Notes under the pieces: model-generated | Databases searched by the model: none | Told to the model about the DNA's origin: nothing | What the model saw: only the letters and a program-made list of their open reading frames with translations | NCBI RefSeq assembly: GCF_010726085.1 | Contig: NZ_AP022560.1 | Span: 620,001-684,000, forward strand | Direction of reading: 5' to 3' | Length of the DNA stretch: 64,000 nt | DNA from: Mycolicibacterium moriokaense | GTDB taxonomy: Bacteria; Actinomycetota; Actinomycetes; Mycobacteriales; Mycobacteriaceae | Shown: piece by piece, positions 35,702-43,901 of the stretch | Position numbering within the stretch: the stretch's first letter is position 1 | Layout of the letters: the number at the start of each line of letters is the position of its first letter | Translations under genes and position numbers: made by a program

Positions 35702-36703
35702 ATGACCGCGCCGCTACCCAGGCTTGACCAGCGGGATCTGGCCGAAGCCGAACGAGTGGTAGCAGCGGTATCGTCCGCCTTCTCAGCAAAGGTCGTCGGC
35801 CAGGACCGACTGCGCGAGTCGCTGCTGGTGACCCTTCTCGCGGGCGGCCACCTGCTGATCGAGAGCGTTCCCGGCCTGGCCAAGACCACAGCCGCCCGCG
35901 TCGTCGCGGAATCGATCCACGGCGTGTTCCGGCGCATCCAATGCACCCCCGACCTGTTGCCCAGCGACATCATCGGTACCCAGATCTACGAGGCCGCCAC
36001 CAACACCTTCGCCACCCAACTCGGACCGGTCCACGCCAACATCGTGCTGCTCGACGAGATCAACCGTTCCAGCGCAAAAACGCAGAGCGCCATGCTCGAG
36101 GCGATGGAGGAACGTCAGACCACCATTGCCGGGGTGGAGTACCCGATACCGGAACCCTTCCTGGTCATCGCCACCCAGAACCCGGTCGAGCAGGAGGGCA
36201 CCTACCCGTTGTCGGAGGCCCAGACCGACCGGTTCATGCTCAAGGACCTGGTCGAATATCCGTCCGTCGATGACGAGGTCGAGGTCGTCATGCGGATGGA
36301 TGCCGGACTCTACGAGCAGAACCACCGCGTGCCACCCGCAGTGGGGCTCGACGAGATCCGCCGCGTGCAGAGTCTTGTTCAGACCGTGCACATGGACCGT
36401 GCGCTGATCGAGTACGCGAGTCGACTGGTGCACGTCACACGGGCGCCGGAGCGGTATCTGCCGGCCAATCTCGCCCGGTTGATCGAGTACGGGGCGAGCC
36501 CGAGAGCGACGATCGCGTTCTGCCGCACCGCGCGCGCTCTGGCCGTCGTCCGCGGCAGGAACCACGTCGTGCCCGACGACATCGCGCGCCTCGCGCATCG
36601 CGTGCTGCGGCACCGGCTGATCCTCGGGTTCGAGGCGGCCAGCCTGCACATCACGCCCGACGTGGTGATCGACGCTGTGCTGGACGCGGTGCGGGTGCCG
36701 TGA
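35702..36703 (+). CDS. moxR: MoxR-family AAA+ ATPase
   Basis: A 333-residue AAA+ ATPase. Walker A is ESVPGLAKTT (54-63), Walker B is IVLLDEINR (114-122), and the PLSEAQTDRF segment is the MoxR sensor region. MoxR proteins act with von Willebrand A proteins to mature or remodel envelope or enzyme complexes. The ATG at 35702 is chosen because upstream in-frame sequence is unrelated. It heads a six-gene plus-strand operon with nearly overlapping genes. Confidence 0.93.
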   Translation: MTAPLPRLDQRDLAEAERVVAAVSSAFSAKVVGQDRLRESLLVTLLAGGHLLIESVPGLAKTTAARVVAESIHGVFRRIQCTPDLLPSDIIGTQIYEAATNTFATQLGPVHANIVLLDEINRSSAKTQSAMLEAMEERQTTIAGVEYPIPEPFLVIATQNPVEQEGTYPLSEAQTDRFMLKDLVEYPSVDDEVEVVMRMDAGLYEQNHRVPPAVGLDEIRRVQSLVQTVHMDRALIEYASRLVHVTRAPERYLPANLARLIEYGASPRATIAFCRTARALAVVRGRNHVVPDDIARLAHRVLRHRLILGFEAASLHITPDVVIDAVLDAVRVP

Positions 36704-36707
36704 GGTC

Positions 36708-37580
36708 ATGGGCAAGCATCTCGACAGTGCCAAGCGGTTTTTCGGTCGCGACACCACCGGACTGCTCGACGGTGGCCGGTACGCACTCGTGCACACCCGC
36801 AGCCTCGAGTTCGACGACCTGCGGCCCTATGTGCCGGGTGACGACGTCCGCGACATCGACTGGAAAGCCACCGCGCGGTCCGGGCACGTCCTGATCAAGC
36901 GCTTCGTCTCGGAGAAGCACCATAAGATCCTGGTGATCGCCGACGCGGGCCGAAACATGGTTGCGCAGGCGCCCTCCGGCGAGCGCAAGCGTGACGTCGC
37001 ATCGAACGTCATCGGTGCGATCGGCCTGATCACCCTGCGCCGGGCCGACGAGATCGGGATGGTGTTCGGTGATGTCCGCGGCTGCGTCGACATCCGCCTG
37101 CGGCGCGGCGAGACGCACATCGAGAGCATGCTGCATCGGTTCCATCACCACACGACGACCGCACCCGCCCCGAGCAGTGTGGTGACACAACTGAATTGGG
37201 TGGCACGGCATTCTCGACGACGCTTGCTGATCTTCGTGGTGTCCGATGAGCCGGAGGTCGATGACGGCCTCGGGGAGGTGTTGACCCGGCTTACCGCCCA
37301 GCACGACGTCATGTGGGCGATGGTCGCCGATATGGACGCCATCGGATCCGTCGACGACGAGGGCGACGGCTATGACGTCGTCGGAGGCCGCGTCGTGATG
37401 GGTGGTGCGACGCTGGGCGCGCAGGTGATCGACGCCTATCGGCGCGCCGAATTCGATCGGCGGGAGCAGCTTTCGACGTTCCTGACGACCCACGGCGTGC
37501 CCCACGCGCGATTCACCGGCAGCAGGGGAATCAGGGCGGGGCTGACAGCGATGACCGGAACATACGCCCGTGTCCGATGA
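36708..37580 (+). CDS. DUF58 domain protein
   Basis: A 290-residue protein with the DUF58 hallmark RPYVPGDDVRDIDWKATARS. A VWA-like fold follows with LVIADAGRNM at the metal-site position. DUF58 proteins are the regular second gene of MoxR operons. The start lies four bases after the MoxR stop and the 3' end overlaps the next gene by 11 bases, so translation is coupled. Confidence 0.92.
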   Translation: MGKHLDSAKRFFGRDTTGLLDGGRYALVHTRSLEFDDLRPYVPGDDVRDIDWKATARSGHVLIKRFVSEKHHKILVIADAGRNMVAQAPSGERKRDVASNVIGAIGLITLRRADEIGMVFGDVRGCVDIRLRRGETHIESMLHRFHHHTTTAPAPSSVVTQLNWVARHSRRRLLIFVVSDEPEVDDGLGEVLTRLTAQHDVMWAMVADMDAIGSVDDEGDGYDVVGGRVVMGGATLGAQVIDAYRRAEFDRREQLSTFLTTHGVPHARFTGSRGIRAGLTAMTGTYARVR

Positions 37581-38043
37581 GCTGATCCGCTTCGTCAGCG
37601 GCCCCACGCCGTACTCGTCGTGGTGGCTGTGGCTCGCAATCCTGCTGTCGGTGATCCTGATCGGCTGGTACGCAGCGGTTTTCCTGTTCACCATGCCGGA
37701 GCGACGGATCCGCGACCTGCCGGTCATCGGAGCCGCCCGCAGCGAACTGGTCAAACGACGGTCCGCCCGCGCGGTGCGCGCCATCGGCGAACGCTACCGG
37801 GCAGGCGAACTGGCCGCAGCCCCCGCTGCGGCGGCCGTCAGCCGGGAACTGCGTGCATTTCTACACGCCGCCACGGGATCTCGCGCCGAATACATGCAGG
37901 TGGATGCCATCGCCGCGGGTGAGCTGGCGTCGGCCGCACCAGTCTTGACCGAGCTGATCGACGCGCAGTTCAACGCCGACTCGACCATCGACGTCGGGGC
38001 CGTCACCGACTCCGCCGAGGAGCTGATCCACACGTGGAGTTGA
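37570..38043 (+). CDS. membrane protein of MoxR operon (DUF4381-like position)
   Basis: A 157-residue protein with one N-terminal membrane helix (about residues 18-42, SSWWLWLAILLSVILIGWYA) and a cytoplasmic helical tail containing RYRAGELAAAPAAAAVSREL and a region like LRAFLHAATG. In many MoxR operons a DUF4381 membrane protein occupies this place; the match is by layout more than by sequence. The start is GTG. Confidence 0.78.
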   Translation: MSDELIRFVSGPTPYSSWWLWLAILLSVILIGWYAAVFLFTMPERRIRDLPVIGAARSELVKRRSARAVRAIGERYRAGELAAAPAAAAVSRELRAFLHAATGSRAEYMQVDAIAAGELASAAPVLTELIDAQFNADSTIDVGAVTDSAEELIHTWS

Positions 38044-39008
38044 CCTGGTGGGTGGTCGCGATCGCCGGGTGTCTCGGCCTGGCGGCGTGTGTCGCGGCGG
38101 CGGCGCTGAAGCCGATGGACGCCGAGCGCCGGCGGTTGCGCCTGCTGGCCAATGTCGAGCGGCTGACCCGTCTGCCCGAGTACCGCCGCGCCGCCTGGCT
38201 GCGCACGCTGACCACCATTGCGGCAATCATCCTGCTGACGGTGATCTTCGGCGCCGCTGTCGTCGCCGCGGCCCGCCCAACCGGGTTGCCCTCGACTGCA
38301 CGACAATCCGATGCCGCTCAGCCCGAGGACATCATGCTGTGCATGGGCGCACCACCGACCGACCCGGCTGTCCGCGCGACCCTGCGCTACTTCGCCGAGC
38401 GTGTGACCGGGTTCAGCACCCAACGCATCGGATTGACCACAGCCAATCGCCGTATCGTGCCCATGACCCGCGACTACCAATATGCCGCGGAGCAATTCAA
38501 CGGTTTCGCGGCGGCATCCGAACAGGCGGGCGACGACGCCAGGTGGACGCCGGCGGTCTCGTACGTCAACTACGCCGGCGGCGTCGAAGACGTCATGGCG
38601 CTGTGCGTCACCGGATTCCCGGAATTCGATAAACATGCGGCACAACGCCGCTCGCTCATCTACGTCGGACCCGGATCGCTCCGCAAAACCGGCGAGACCC
38701 GCCCCGCCCTGTTCACCGCCGACGCGGTTCGCGACCTGGTGGAGGCAGGCAGTGTCCAGGTCAACGTCCTGATGACAGGGCCGGGGGGCGGTGCGCTGGA
38801 GGCGCTGGCCCGCGAGAGCGGCGGACGCTCGCTTCCGGCGAACTCCGCTACCGCAGCCGATCTGGCCCAGATCAGGGATCACCCGCCGCCACCAACTGCG
38901 ACGGTCGCCGCGGTCGTCAAGGCCGCCGAAACACCCGATGTGCCATTGCTATTGGCGTTGGTGGCCTTGATGGGTTTGACGCTCTGGCCACTGGTGGTAC
39001 GGCGATGA
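38034..39008 (+). CDS. VWA-like membrane protein of MoxR operon, metal site absent
   Basis: A 324-residue protein with N-terminal membrane helices (residues about 4-24 and 60-82), a soluble extracytoplasmic domain and a C-terminal membrane helix (VPLLLALVALMGLTLWPLVV). It sits where BatA/BatB-like VWA proteins occur. The first strand reads DIMLCMGAPPTD, so the DxSxS metal motif is missing. The start GTG overlaps the preceding gene by ten bases. It may be a structural partner of the next gene product. Confidence 0.75.
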   Translation: MELTWWVVAIAGCLGLAACVAAAALKPMDAERRRLRLLANVERLTRLPEYRRAAWLRTLTTIAAIILLTVIFGAAVVAAARPTGLPSTARQSDAAQPEDIMLCMGAPPTDPAVRATLRYFAERVTGFSTQRIGLTTANRRIVPMTRDYQYAAEQFNGFAAASEQAGDDARWTPAVSYVNYAGGVEDVMALCVTGFPEFDKHAAQRRSLIYVGPGSLRKTGETRPALFTADAVRDLVEAGSVQVNVLMTGPGGGALEALARESGGRSLPANSATAADLAQIRDHPPPPTATVAAVVKAAETPDVPLLLALVALMGLTLWPLVVRR

Positions 39009-39979
39009 CGCTGCATCCGGTCCTACCGCCACTACTGCTCGTGACGGCGGCGGTGCTCGTCGCGGCGCAGTTCATCGCGCTGCGCCGGTGGCGCGCGTCG
39101 GGACGCAGCCGGACAATGTTGTGGCGTTGGCTGCTCGTGACCTTCGCGGCACTTCTGCTCGTCTTCGCGGCTATGCGCGTAGTGATCACCGAAGGTGATG
39201 AATCCGCGCCGCGCAGCGCAGGCGACACCGAACCGACCGTCTTCCTGGTCGTCGACCGCTCACCGAACATGGCGGTAGAAGACATCGATGGCCACAGCCG
39301 GATGGAGTTGGCGCGCGACGACATCGAGGCTCTGATCGACCGGTATCCGCGGGCCAGATTCGCGGTTATCGGATTCTCGTCGGCCCCGTCGTTGGAGTGG
39401 CCGCTGTCGGCGGATACCTGGAGCCTGCGGCCGATCGCGCAGACCATCGACCTCTACGCCTACCGGCAGGACGGCGTCACCCAGACCAACGCCGGCGCGG
39501 CAAGCACCGTGCTGCGATACCAGCTGATCAGCGCGGTCCAGCAATATCCGCGGGCCACCACACTGGTCTTCTACCTCGGGGCGGGTGCTCCCGAATCATC
39601 ACTTCCCGCAAGGGAATTCGCTCTGCCAGCCGATTCGGTCGACGGCGGCGCCGTGCTCGGCTACGGCACGTCGGCGGGAGGTCGCATCCCCGGCAGCGAT
39701 ATCGCACGATCGCCTGTCGACGAAGTCACGCTGCGAACGGTAGCCGATCAGTTGGGGGTGCCGTACATCGCGCGCTCCGGTGGCGCACTGCCGACCGCGG
39801 AGTTGCCCGAGGCGGGCGGCGCGACCGAGCCGACGGCGGTCGTAGCTTCCGCGGGCAGCCACACCGAAACGTACTGGTTGCCAGCGCTGGGCGCTGCTGT
39901 CCTTATTTTGATCGAGCTCTACCTGGTGCTGCGCGACGTCCGTCGCAGCAGGTACGTCGGCGTGGACGTGATCCCATGA
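39005..39979 (+). CDS. VWA-domain membrane protein of MoxR operon
   Basis: A 324-residue protein with two N-terminal membrane helices (about 7-26 and 40-60), a VWA domain and a C-terminal helix (YWLPALGAAVLILIELYLVL). The metal-site motif reads VVDRSPNM: Asp and the first Ser are kept and Asn replaces the second Ser of DxSxS. The later threonine of the site may be in GVTQTNAG. It is probably a partner of the MoxR ATPase at the membrane. It overlaps the gene before it by four bases. Confidence 0.85.
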   Translation: MTLHPVLPPLLLVTAAVLVAAQFIALRRWRASGRSRTMLWRWLLVTFAALLLVFAAMRVVITEGDESAPRSAGDTEPTVFLVVDRSPNMAVEDIDGHSRMELARDDIEALIDRYPRARFAVIGFSSAPSLEWPLSADTWSLRPIAQTIDLYAYRQDGVTQTNAGAASTVLRYQLISAVQQYPRATTLVFYLGAGAPESSLPAREFALPADSVDGGAVLGYGTSAGGRIPGSDIARSPVDEVTLRTVADQLGVPYIARSGGALPTAELPEAGGATEPTAVVASAGSHTETYWLPALGAAVLILIELYLVLRDVRRSRYVGVDVIP

Positions 39980-40662
39980 GCGTCGAGGCACGGTCGCGGC
40001 TACGCCGTCGCTTGCTGGTGTTCTCCGCGCCGGTGGCGTTGCTTCTCATCGCGGTGATCGTCAAGTCACTGTGGGTCGTCGTCGCCGGAGGCTCCGCCGC
40101 CTCGGCATTTGCCGAGCGGGACACCGCCCAATTACGCCGCGCAGTGGACACGCTGATGGTTTTCAACGTGATCGAGCCGGCCAAGGTCCACTTCGCCGCG
40201 GGCGGCCTTGCGGTGCTCGAGAACGATCTCGGGGAGGCAGACCGCCAATACAGCCAGAGCCTGGCCCGGTCGGAGTCCTGCGCGACGCGGGTCAACCTCG
40301 CATTCGTCCGCGAGACGCTGGGTGACCGCGCGGCCGCGCGGTTCGACGGCCGATCCGCAGTCGCCCATTACCTCGATGCGCGGTCGGTGGTCGAGCAAGC
40401 CTCACCGGGGTGCTTCGCCGGCAACACCGACCCGGATCCGCAGCGACGTACGCTCCGCAACGACGCACTTTCGCGGCTCGATCGGAAGATCCAAGCCGCA
40501 CAGGTGGCACCGCCACCGCCTCCGACTGCGCCGGAGGCCACCGCCCCGCCGCCACCGTCCCCGTCCGCTGGGCCAACCACAGACCGGGGTCAGCAACGTT
40601 GGCTCGAACCCGGCACACCACTCGAGCGTCTGCAGCAGATACTGCGTGACGCCGCAGCGTGA
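39976..40662 (+). CDS. membrane-anchored TPR-like protein of MoxR operon
   Basis: A 228-residue protein with an N-terminal membrane helix (about 13-35), a helical repeat domain (AKVHFAAGGLAVLENDLGEA, RVNLAFVRETLGD) and a Pro-rich C-terminal tail with runs like APPPPPTAPEA. It corresponds to the BatE/TPR member of Bat-type operons. The ATG at 39976 overlaps the previous stop by four bases. It is the last gene of the operon. Confidence 0.82.
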   Translation: MSVEARSRLRRRLLVFSAPVALLLIAVIVKSLWVVVAGGSAASAFAERDTAQLRRAVDTLMVFNVIEPAKVHFAAGGLAVLENDLGEADRQYSQSLARSESCATRVNLAFVRETLGDRAAARFDGRSAVAHYLDARSVVEQASPGCFAGNTDPDPQRRTLRNDALSRLDRKIQAAQVAPPPPPTAPEATAPPPPSPSAGPTTDRGQQRWLEPGTPLERLQQILRDAAA

Positions 40663-40723
40663 GAGACAACTTCGGAATACGTTGGCCGATCTTGAAATTC
40701 GCACAAACGATTCGGATTCCTCC

Positions 40724-40748
40724 GTTTGCGCCACACGACCCCGGGTAA
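40724..40748 (+). promoter_or_regulatory. SigF-type promoter upstream of Mn catalase
   Basis: GTTT at 40724-40727 and GGGTAA at 40743-40748 are separated by exactly 15 bases, matching the mycobacterial SigF consensus GTTT-N15-17-GGGTAT except for the final base. It lies 67 bases upstream of the catalase GTG. It would place the catalase and hemerythrin genes in the general stress regulon. Confidence 0.6.
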
Positions 40749-40815
40749 GCGAGTGTTACCTCGGTCTACAGCCCAGCGGACCGAGGCCCTCATATCTATT
40801 CAGTCGGGAGATGTC

Positions 40816-41709
40816 GTGTTCATACACAACAAAGATCTGCAGTTCGAGGTACGGGTATCCCAGCCGGATCCGCGCTTCGCCAGCCTTCTCATGGAGCAAT
40901 TCGGCGGCGCCAACGGCGAACTCACTGCAGCGCTGCAGTACTTCACTCAAGCGTTTGTGCTCAGGGACAAGAATCCCAAGATGTACGACCTGTTCATGGA
41001 TATCGCCACCGAGGAGCTGAGCCACCTCGAGATGGTCGGGGCAACCATCACGATGCTGCTCGATGGTCTCAACGACGATCTGAAGATCGCCAATCAGCGG
41101 TGCGATTGGATGCCCGCGGTGGCTAGCAAGGACGGTCGCGAACAGGCGATCCATCAGGTCGCGGTGAATCCGATGTTCTTGGTGCTCAGCGGCGGTGGCC
41201 CTGATGTCAAGGATTCCGCAGGCAACAACTGGACCGGCGCATTCATCGACGCCAACGGTGATCCCACCGTGGACCTGCGCAACAACCTCGCCGCCGAGTC
41301 ACGCGCGAAGGTGGTCTACGAGTACCTGAAACAGTTCACCGACGATCCCGGGGTGCAGGACACGCTGACGTTCCTGATGACCCGGGAGATCGCGCACTAC
41401 CAGCAGTTCACCGCCGCGCTCAACGAGCTCCCGGTGAACTTCCCGCCGGGCCAGCTGCCCGGCGACCCGCGGTTCCAGAACGTCGCCTTCAACATGAGTA
41501 ACGGCGACGGCTCGGTTCGCGGTCCGTGGAACGAAGGCCAGGGTCCGTGGCCCGAAGGCATCGAGTGGGAGTACGTCGAGAACCCGGAAGAGCAGTGGCT
41601 GGGTACGTCGCTGCGCGAGAACACCGGCGCCGAGGCCAATCCCGAAGGGGAGCCCGCGATCGAGGCCGAGAAGCCGTTTACCCACGAGCAGCACACCGCC
41701 ACGTCGTGA
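40816..41709 (+). CDS. manganese catalase
   Basis: A 297-residue dimanganese catalase that disproportionates hydrogen peroxide. Ligands are visible: Glu35 (NGELTAALQY), Glu66 or Glu67 and His70 (EELSHLEM), and a later Glu/His pair in TREIAHYQQF. The start is the GTG at 40816 (MFIHNKDLQF), preceded by GGGAG, because relatives begin at this point. The hemerythrin gene follows after 28 bases. A SigF-type promoter lies upstream. Confidence 0.93.
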   Translation: MFIHNKDLQFEVRVSQPDPRFASLLMEQFGGANGELTAALQYFTQAFVLRDKNPKMYDLFMDIATEELSHLEMVGATITMLLDGLNDDLKIANQRCDWMPAVASKDGREQAIHQVAVNPMFLVLSGGGPDVKDSAGNNWTGAFIDANGDPTVDLRNNLAAESRAKVVYEYLKQFTDDPGVQDTLTFLMTREIAHYQQFTAALNELPVNFPPGQLPGDPRFQNVAFNMSNGDGSVRGPWNEGQGPWPEGIEWEYVENPEEQWLGTSLRENTGAEANPEGEPAIEAEKPFTHEQHTATS

Positions 41710-41737
41710 GTGTCGCTGCAGCCGAAAGGACTCGAAC

Positions 41738-42322
41738 ATGGACGCATTGACGTTTCTGCGTCAAGACCACAAGAGCGTGCTGGGCATGCTCGAGGTGCTT
41801 GACGGCGCGCCCAGCGGAAGCGGGGCCACAGAAAGCGGTCTGGGCACGATGGTGACGAATCTCGTGATCGCGGAGTCGCAGCACGAAGCGATCGAGGAGC
41901 AGTTCTTCTGGCCGGCCGTGCGTGAGCTGCTCGAGGATGGAGATGCGTTGGCCGACAAGGCAATCGAGCAGGAGCAGGAGGGAAAGCGGCTCCTGCAGCG
42001 GCTCGAGGACGGCGTTCCGGGTGAGCCTGACTATCAGGAGGCGCTCAAGGAGTTCGTCAAGGCCGGACGTGAGCACATCGCCTTCGAGCAGGACGTGGTG
42101 TGGCCGGCCTTCGAAGCCGCGATCTCCCGCGAGGATCTGGTGAAGATGGGGGAGAAGCTGGAGGCGGCGAAGAAGATCGCCCCGACTCGCCCGCATCCCG
42201 ACACCCCGCCGAGTCCAGGAGTGCTCAAGACGATGGGCATGGTCACCGCGACCGTCGATCACATCCGTGACGCGGCAACGGGCCGGGCGGCGGAGAATCC
42301 GCCCGATCCGCAGATCCGCTGA
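41738..42322 (+). CDS. hemerythrin HHE-domain protein
   Basis: A 194-residue four-helix HHE protein that probably binds a di-iron centre. Histidine- and glutamate-bearing segments are FLRQDHKSVLGML, SQHEAIEEQFFWPAV and AGREHIAFEQDVVWPAF. Mycobacterial hemerythrin-like proteins affect the response to peroxide or nitric oxide. It lies 28 bases after the Mn catalase gene with CGAAAGGA upstream and is probably co-transcribed in stress. Confidence 0.9.
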   Translation: MDALTFLRQDHKSVLGMLEVLDGAPSGSGATESGLGTMVTNLVIAESQHEAIEEQFFWPAVRELLEDGDALADKAIEQEQEGKRLLQRLEDGVPGEPDYQEALKEFVKAGREHIAFEQDVVWPAFEAAISREDLVKMGEKLEAAKKIAPTRPHPDTPPSPGVLKTMGMVTATVDHIRDAATGRAAENPPDPQIR

Positions 42323-42333
42323 GGTGTCGTGAT

Positions 42334-42376
42334 CACTTCGGCCGGGCGCGTCGACAATCGACCGCTCGGCCGAGTG
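42334..42376. terminator. bidirectional hairpin between convergent genes
   Basis: CACTTCGGCCG (42334-42344) pairs with CGGCCGAGTG (42367-42376) with one bulged T. The loop contains a second small palindrome, GTCGA-CAA-TCGAC (about 42350-42362). It lies between the hemerythrin gene and the convergent secreted-protein gene. No T-tract is present. Confidence 0.5.
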
Positions 42377-42389
42377 TCACAAAGTTGAC

Positions 42390-42665
42390 CTATCCGCCGC
42401 CGGTGACGATGTTCGACGACAGCGTGAGGAACTGGCCGTTCTTCCAGACGCCCCAGCGGCCGCCCCACATGGACGTCCACACGACGGGCTCACCGAGCCA
42501 GAAGTCGGTGGTCTTCGGCGGCGCGTTAGGCGGCGGAATCTCACCTTGGGCAGGAACTCCCGGCGGCGGCTGGGCAATCGCCACGGTCGCGCCCAGGCCG
42601 AGCGTTGTTGCCGCGAGGCCCGCGGCCACTGCGAACGCAGCCACAGTGTTCTTGATCGAAGGCAT
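42390..42665 (-). CDS. small secreted protein of unknown function
   Basis: A 91-residue protein with a Sec signal peptide of about 32 residues (KNTVAAFAVAAGLAATTLG, cleavage after AIA). The mature part is short, starts Pro-rich (PPPGVPAQGEIPPP) and ends with a Trp-rich segment, WTSMWGGRWGVWKNGQF. No family is recognised. It is divergent from the SDR gene. Confidence 0.8.
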   Translation of the reverse strand: MPSIKNTVAAFAVAAGLAATTLGLGATVAIAQPPPGVPAQGEIPPPNAPPKTTDFWLGEPVVWTSMWGGRWGVWKNGQFLTLSSNIVTGGG

Positions 42666-42804
42666 TCGGCATCACTCCAGAGTCGGGACCCGTCCGGCTA
42701 CTTAGTCCGAGTAACCACCCTACGTCATGGTGAAACGTCCGGGCGGCTCTGATACACCCGACCCGAAGACTGTAACGTCGCCACACTGCGTATACGGTCC
42801 ACAC

Positions 42805-43644
42805 ATGACTCGAGTTTCGGTGATCACGGGCGGTGCGGGCGGCATGGGGCAGGCCACCGCGAAAGTCGTCGGCCAGGACCACACCGTCGTGCTGTGCGAT
42901 GTCAGGCAGGAGCGCCTCGACGCGGCCGCGGCGACGCTGAAGGACCTTGGGGTCACGGCCACGGCAGTGAATTGCGACGTCACCGATCGCGACGCGGTCA
43001 GCGGACTGTTCGACAATGCATTAGGTCTTGGAACGGTCGCCTCGGTGATCCACACTGCCGGGGTCAGCCCCAGCATGGGCGACGCCGACTACGTCATGAG
43101 GACCAACGCCATCGGCACGCTCAACGTCAATGAGGTCTTTTACGCGGCCGCTCCCGAGGGCGCAGCGATCGTCAATGTGGCGTCGATGGCGGCCCACCTG
43201 CTGCCGGACGAACTCATCCCGGCGGCGCACTTCCCGACGGCGTTCGCCGACGAGTCCGCTTTCATGGCGGCGATGCTGGCGGCCTGCGACATCGCCGGCG
43301 AGGAGGCGCGGTCCGGCATCGCGTACGCGGTGAGCAAGAGCTTCGTCCGGTGGTACGCCAGCTCGCAGTGCGAGAGGTTCAACAGTCGGGGACTGCGCGT
43401 CGTGTCGGTGTCCCCAGGATCCATCGACACCGAGATGGGCAGGCTCGAGGAGCAGGCCGGCGCCGGCGCGATGGTCACCGACGCCGCGGTGCCGCGATGG
43501 GGCAAGCCGGAGGAGATGGCCGATCTGCTCGCCTTCTGCGCCAGCACCAAGGCCGGCTATCTGACGGGCACTGACATCCTCAACGACGGCGGAGTGGTCG
43601 CGTCGATGAAGGAGCGTGCCCGGGTCGCCGCCCAGAACACCTGA
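42805..43644 (+). CDS. SDR family oxidoreductase
   Basis: A 279-residue short-chain dehydrogenase. The cofactor motif is ITGGAGGMGQAT, and an acidic residue after the second strand (VVLCDVRQE) indicates NAD preference. The catalytic Tyr and Lys are in AYAVSKSFV. An insertion of about 25 residues before the tyrosine (LLPDELIPAAHF) is longer than usual. The start MTRVSV is chosen; the in-frame ATG at 42727 would add unrelated residues. Confidence 0.9.
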   Translation: MTRVSVITGGAGGMGQATAKVVGQDHTVVLCDVRQERLDAAAATLKDLGVTATAVNCDVTDRDAVSGLFDNALGLGTVASVIHTAGVSPSMGDADYVMRTNAIGTLNVNEVFYAAAPEGAAIVNVASMAAHLLPDELIPAAHFPTAFADESAFMAAMLAACDIAGEEARSGIAYAVSKSFVRWYASSQCERFNSRGLRVVSVSPGSIDTEMGRLEEQAGAGAMVTDAAVPRWGKPEEMADLLAFCASTKAGYLTGTDILNDGGVVASMKERARVAAQNT

Positions 43645-43651
43645 GCCTGTT

Positions 43652-43831
43652 TCAGCCGCGATAGTCCGCGACGTGCGCAGCAAGTTTGTCGAGCAGACGT
43701 AACGACTCGTCCAGCGGCTTGGTGGGCAGTAGCAGCGCCACCTGTCCGAACCCCAGTTCCTCGACGGCGCGCGCCAGCGATACGGGGTCGATGCCGTCGT
43801 CAGTGACGAAGGTGGATATGCCGAACTTCAT
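43652..43831 (-). pseudogene. luciferase-like (LLM) oxidoreductase with large internal deletion
   Basis: The 59-residue frame starts MKFGISTFVTDDGIDPVSLA, the N-terminus of F420-dependent LLM oxidoreductases. It passes directly into a typical LLM C-terminus, LPTKPLDESLRLLDKLAAH and then VADYRG. The roughly 220-residue barrel in between is missing, but the frame is intact. The junction lies at EELGF, a string plausible at both places, so deletion between short repeats is likely. It cannot be a functional barrel enzyme. Confidence 0.75.
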
Positions 43832-43901
43832 CGCGGCTCCCATCGTCGGCTACGTAAAGCTCAAGTCCGTGCCGGGGCGTACCTATTCCCGCTACGGCCG
43901 G

